Assembly: GCF_017377855.1 (NCBI RefSeq)
Contig: NZ_JAFREP010000005.1
Span: forward strand, 248,001 to 312,000
Source of the DNA: Acanthopleuribacter pedis
GTDB lineage: Bacteria; Acidobacteriota; Holophagae; Acanthopleuribacterales; Acanthopleuribacteraceae
DNA length: 64,000 nucleotides
Direction: 5' to 3'
Shown here: one piece after another, positions 61,111-64,000 of the stretch
How the letters are laid out: each line of letters begins with the position of its first letter
Position numbering within the stretch: position 1 is the first letter of the stretch
Made by a program: the position numbers and the translations under genes
Notes under the pieces: model-generated
The model's input: only the letters and a program-made list of their open reading frames with translations
Database searches by the model: none
Told to the model about the DNA's origin: nothing

Positions 61111-62622
61111 TTATTCCATGACGTCGCGTTGGACAGGCGCGTTTTTGCGCACGACGCGGTTGCGGTTCTTGGCCTGGCCGTTTTCGTCCACGATCAAGCT
61201 CTGCGCGTCACGGGGCAGGATTTGCAAGGACTTGAGGAATTCGACGATTTCGTCGCGCTGCCGCTGGGGCAAGGCAAAGTACTGGTCGCGTGAAGCACGG
61301 GCGTCGCCGCCGTGGTAGTGAATCGCCTCGGTCATGGTGGTCAGGTCACCGCGGTGGCCGAATGGCGCGCTGGAACCCACATCCCACAACTTGCGGGTCA
61401 GGAACTCTTCCGTGGGCACGCCGGCCTGAACCAACTGCTCGTTACAGAAATGGCTGTAGTCGTCGTCGCACAGGTTGTGGCGTTTGAGGTCGGTAAAGGC
61501 ACGCACCTCAACCTGACCGAGGTGGTTTTTGCGTGGCAGCGGACCTTGGCCCAAAACGGTCATGTCCCAGGTATACACCGCGGTGGTTTCCGCGGGGACC
61601 AGGTTGCCCTCGGGGTTGTAGGGGTTGGGTTCGGAGAAAACTGGATCGTTCAGGGTCAGACTGGATACGTGACAGCTTTCGCAGCCGATGTCTTTGAACA
61701 GGCGTTCGCCGCGCAGGATGGCGCGGGCGCGGGGCGCGTCGTTGGGAATGATTTGGCCGGGCGTGCCGAGGGCTGCCTGCCAAACGGAGATCGCGGTGAT
61801 GTCGCCCACGGTTAACTCGTCTTCAACCGCGTCTTGGTCAAAGTCTTTGGTGCCGGTGCGCGCCATGCCGAAGCGTTCGGTTGACTGCATGCCGTGGTGG
61901 TGGTTCATGGCGTTGTTGCTGAACTCGCGCAGAGACACGACCACGCCTTTTTGGTGGAAGGGTTTGATGATCAGATCGGCATCGACGCCGTCGACCGCGC
62001 TGGTGTCGAGGGTCCCGTCGGCGGCGGCGGTAATGGTGCCGAAATTCACGCCTTTGGTGTCGAGTGAAAGGGTGACCGAGGCGTTGGTTTCGGCGGCTTG
62101 GGCGACGGCAAGGTCGCGTACCGCGTGCAGATCGGCCGTCATTTCGCGCGAGAGCATTTCAATCAGGCCGGCACCGTGCATGCCGAGCGTGTTGCGCTCG
62201 TTGGAAAAGGTCGCCATGACGGAATCCTGGACAGGGTCGGCGGCTTGGGCCAAAACAAAAACGTTGGCCACGATATCACCCGCACCGCCGCGAACCGGGT
62301 CGTTGTGACAGCCCGCGCAGGAGTTGGATTCAGGGGCCGAGGTGCGGATAAAAGCAGGTGCGGAGCCAGGTTCACGGGCCGCGCCGGTGCCGGTGGTGCC
62401 GGGACGACCTTGGCCGTCATAGGTGTTGAATTTGGCCGCAAACAATAATTCGCCGTGGTCAAAAATCTGCCAAAAATCCAAGGATCCGTTTTCGATCTGG
62501 GCTTGATCCATATGTTCGCGGATAATAGGCCCATCACCAATTTGGGCCATGCTCCATCCTGTCATCAAAAGCGCACCAAAAGCCGCGCACCGCAGGGCGG
62601 TGTGAATCATCGGCAATTTCAT
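61111..62622 (-). CDS. Di-haem cytochrome c oxidoreductase (DUF1111-type)
   Basis: 503 residues; GGAGG precedes the ATG. Signal peptide, then two c-type haem motifs: ESNSCAGCHNDP near the N-terminus and IGCESCHVSSL in the middle. LDFWQIFDHGELLFAAKFNT, GQGRPG and GSSAPFGHRGDLTTMTEA fit the DUF1111 di-haem (thiol oxidoreductase/peroxidase-like) group. Periplasmic redox enzyme; true substrate unknown. Confidence 0.85.
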   Translation of the reverse strand: MKLPMIHTALRCAAFGALLMTGWSMAQIGDGPIIREHMDQAQIENGSLDFWQIFDHGELLFAAKFNTYDGQGRPGTTGTGAAREPGSAPAFIRTSAPESNSCAGCHNDPVRGGAGDIVANVFVLAQAADPVQDSVMATFSNERNTLGMHGAGLIEMLSREMTADLHAVRDLAVAQAAETNASVTLSLDTKGVNFGTITAAADGTLDTSAVDGVDADLIIKPFHQKGVVVSLREFSNNAMNHHHGMQSTERFGMARTGTKDFDQDAVEDELTVGDITAISVWQAALGTPGQIIPNDAPRARAILRGERLFKDIGCESCHVSSLTLNDPVFSEPNPYNPEGNLVPAETTAVYTWDMTVLGQGPLPRKNHLGQVEVRAFTDLKRHNLCDDDYSHFCNEQLVQAGVPTEEFLTRKLWDVGSSAPFGHRGDLTTMTEAIHYHGGDARASRDQYFALPQRQRDEIVEFLKSLQILPRDAQSLIVDENGQAKNRNRVVRKNAPVQRDVME

Positions 62623-63119
62623 TCCGAACCTCCATCGTCTCTAGGTCAAGGTATCTTTTCGCGTGGTGTGAGCACGACGGATCGCGGGACAGAGCGGCGG
62701 GGGCAAGCGATTGCAGGACAGGCAAAAACCGGCACGCTATCCCGAGGAACGGGGTGGATCACACCAACTCATTCAGTCAAAGCAACGGGTAAGCCCAGCA
62801 ATGTCATGAATTAAGCATTCTTGGGTGGGGGTGTACTAAACTTATCGAACCGAAGGGCCCTAACCTTAACTTAAGTTTGCATCCTAATCAAAGATAAATA
62901 GGTCTATTTGGCGTCGGTTAGCAGTTTCTAAAGGGTTATCATGTGGTCATAGCGGATGAAAAATCCCGCCGTTGTTTTGGCTTATACGGAATTGGATGGT
63001 CATTCAGCGGTCGCCGAAAAAAACAAAAGCGGCGCCGACCCTCGGGTCGAACGCCGCTCGCGGGACCGTTCCCTGCTTCATGGGGAACGACCTAACAACG
63101 GGTTGCCGTGGTTCGGGTG
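62623..63119. other. Non-coding spacer
   Basis: No gene. Contains the deoC terminator at 63028-63058 and AT-rich sequence (62830-62940) with a CTTAACTTAAG palindrome at about 62863. Confidence 0.4.
63028..63058 (-). terminator. Rho-independent terminator of deoC
   Basis: AGCGGCG pairs with CGCCGCT, with an inner GACCC/GGGTC stem; on the minus strand a TTTTGTTTTTTT run follows. Confidence 0.8.
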
Positions 63120-63797
63120 TTATTGCGCGCTTTGGTTGATTTCGCCGAGGATCGCGACCCCGGAGCTGGCGCCGATGCGGTTGGCACCGGCCTCAAGCAT
63201 GGCTTGCATGGTTTCCAGGCTGCGAATCCCACCCGAGGCTTTTACCCCGAGTGCGTCGCCGACGGTACGGCGCATGAGGGCGACGTCTTCAATGACCGCG
63301 CCACCCGTGCCGAAGCCGGTTGAGGTTTTGACGAATTGGGCGCCCGCGTCTTGGCTTGCACTGCAGGCGGCCGCTTTTTCCGCGTCGGTGAGATAACAGT
63401 TTTCGATGATGACTTTCACCAGGGCACCCTCGGCGGCACGCACGACCTCGTTGATGTCGATTTGTACCGCGCGCCAGTCGCCGGCTTTGGCCCAACCGAG
63501 GTTGATGACCATGTCGATTTCGTTGGCGCCGTGTTCTACCGCCCAAGCCGTTTCCTGCGCTTTGTTGCGCGGGCTGGTCGCGCCGAAGGGAAAACCCACG
63601 ACGGTACACAGAGCGGTTTCTTCTTGTTCAAGAATGGATCGGCAGAGAGGCACGTAAGCGGGATTGACACACACGGAGAAGAAACCGTGACGGACCGCGT
63701 CTTCGCATAAGCTGCGAATTTCGTTCGGCGTCGCCGTGGGTTTCAGTAAGGTGTGATCGATGGTTTTGGCATAGTCCGCGGCGGTTTTCGGCAACAT
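63120..63797 (-). CDS. deoC: Deoxyribose-phosphate aldolase
   Basis: 225 residues from the ATG at 63797, with AAGAGGAG upstream; the open frame upstream is Arg-rich leader. DeoC features: KTIDHTLLKPTATPNEIRSL, FFSVCVNPAYVPLC, LCTVVGFPFGATS, NEIDMVINLGWAKAG, VKVIIENCYLTDAEKAAAC and Schiff-base Lys in AQFVKTSTGFGTGG, then GDALGVKASGGIRSLETM. Splits deoxyribose 5-phosphate to acetaldehyde and glyceraldehyde 3-phosphate. Confidence 0.96.
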   Translation of the reverse strand: MLPKTAADYAKTIDHTLLKPTATPNEIRSLCEDAVRHGFFSVCVNPAYVPLCRSILEQEETALCTVVGFPFGATSPRNKAQETAWAVEHGANEIDMVINLGWAKAGDWRAVQIDINEVVRAAEGALVKVIIENCYLTDAEKAAACSASQDAGAQFVKTSTGFGTGGAVIEDVALMRRTVGDALGVKASGGIRSLETMQAMLEAGANRIGASSGVAILGEINQSAQ

Positions 63798-64000
63798 GAG
63801 TGCTCCTCTTTTCCCATTCGGGTTCATCCCGACGTTCCGCGAAACGCTTGCGGTCGATGCGCGTGGTTGTACTGGGTAAGTGCGCCGGCGCGTCGTCGCG
63901 TTTCGACTTTTTTTCAGGTAATGCACCATGGTGCGGGTTACGTTTGTGCCGCAAGGGTTTTCACTTGCAGCCTCCGGTGGGTCGGAATGGGGCCGGTTGG
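63798..64000. other. Window end, upstream of deoC
   Basis: No gene recognised; promoter region of deoC or the end of an unseen gene. Confidence 0.3.

Noticed and set aside
1..64000. tRNA or rRNA genes, especially as an integration site
   Set aside because: No cloverleaf-type TTCRANNC arm with matching acceptor stems or rRNA-like sequence was found by eye.

Overview
The window reads as a piece of a bacterial chromosome in two parts: an accessory island (about 1 to 20.4 kb) of lower GC with many unrecognised genes, followed by a GC-richer chromosomal backbone (about 20.4 to 64 kb) of housekeeping genes, mostly on the minus strand with good GGAGG-type ribosome binding sites. No rRNA, tRNA or CRISPR array was seen. 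Lgt, LspA, SufE, Dps, NusB, AlaRS, HemW, AnmK, RluD, PhoH2, two large S9 peptidases, a di-haem cytochrome and a kinase-like/LRR protein fit a free-living Gram-negative. A member of the Acidobacteriota (Holophagae/Acanthopleuribacter-like) is my best guess, an inference with low confidence.

Island: a 5'-cut large serine recombinase and a compact tyrosine recombinase stand in tandem at the left edge. Then come small unknown genes, a helicase-associated-domain protein containing a perfect 16-bp hairpin, and a translationally coupled pair made of a phosphorothioate-sensing HNH restriction enzyme and an unknown partner. An exported amidase-like protein follows. A P-loop ATPase and a small ORF lie between two near-identical ParDE-type toxin-antitoxin modules in inverted orientation, each with the same promoter ending at the start codon. 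Further right are an exported HExxH metalloprotease, a membrane-anchored tail-collar-like protein, a GIY-YIG nuclease, a set of small membrane or exported proteins with Cys/His cassettes, a DUF1508 protein and an exported non-specific nuclease. The island ends in a 0.9-kb non-coding stretch with a dense, nested hairpin array and a 47-bp tandem repeat. Four copies of a short hairpin-like motif are scattered through the island.

Backbone: a PGM1-like ATP-grasp ligase; a DUF420 membrane gene that may be frameshifted; a tightly overlapping cheD-HDOD-cheY-cheX operon; DUF1292-lspA-lgt-rluD; PepSY-TM, nusB, a formyltransferase and PhoH2; a 1-kb spacer holding a large imperfect inverted repeat; hemW; a lytic transglycosylase; alaS; a TetR regulator divergent from a metallo-beta-lactamase-fold hydrolase; anmK, vsr and dps; a two-gene envelope operon of unknown function; an S9 peptidase; a 1394-residue pseudokinase with EF-hand/LRR modules; a 1.66-kb insertion sequence with recognisable inverted repeats; a second S9 peptidase; a lipoprotein; sufE; a di-haem cytochrome; and deoC. 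Several genes end in clear rho-independent terminators.

The most unusual items are the ATPase bracketed by inverted toxin-antitoxin modules, the restriction enzyme/partner pair, the structured array at 19.7-20.3 kb, and the pseudokinase/EF-hand/LRR fusion.
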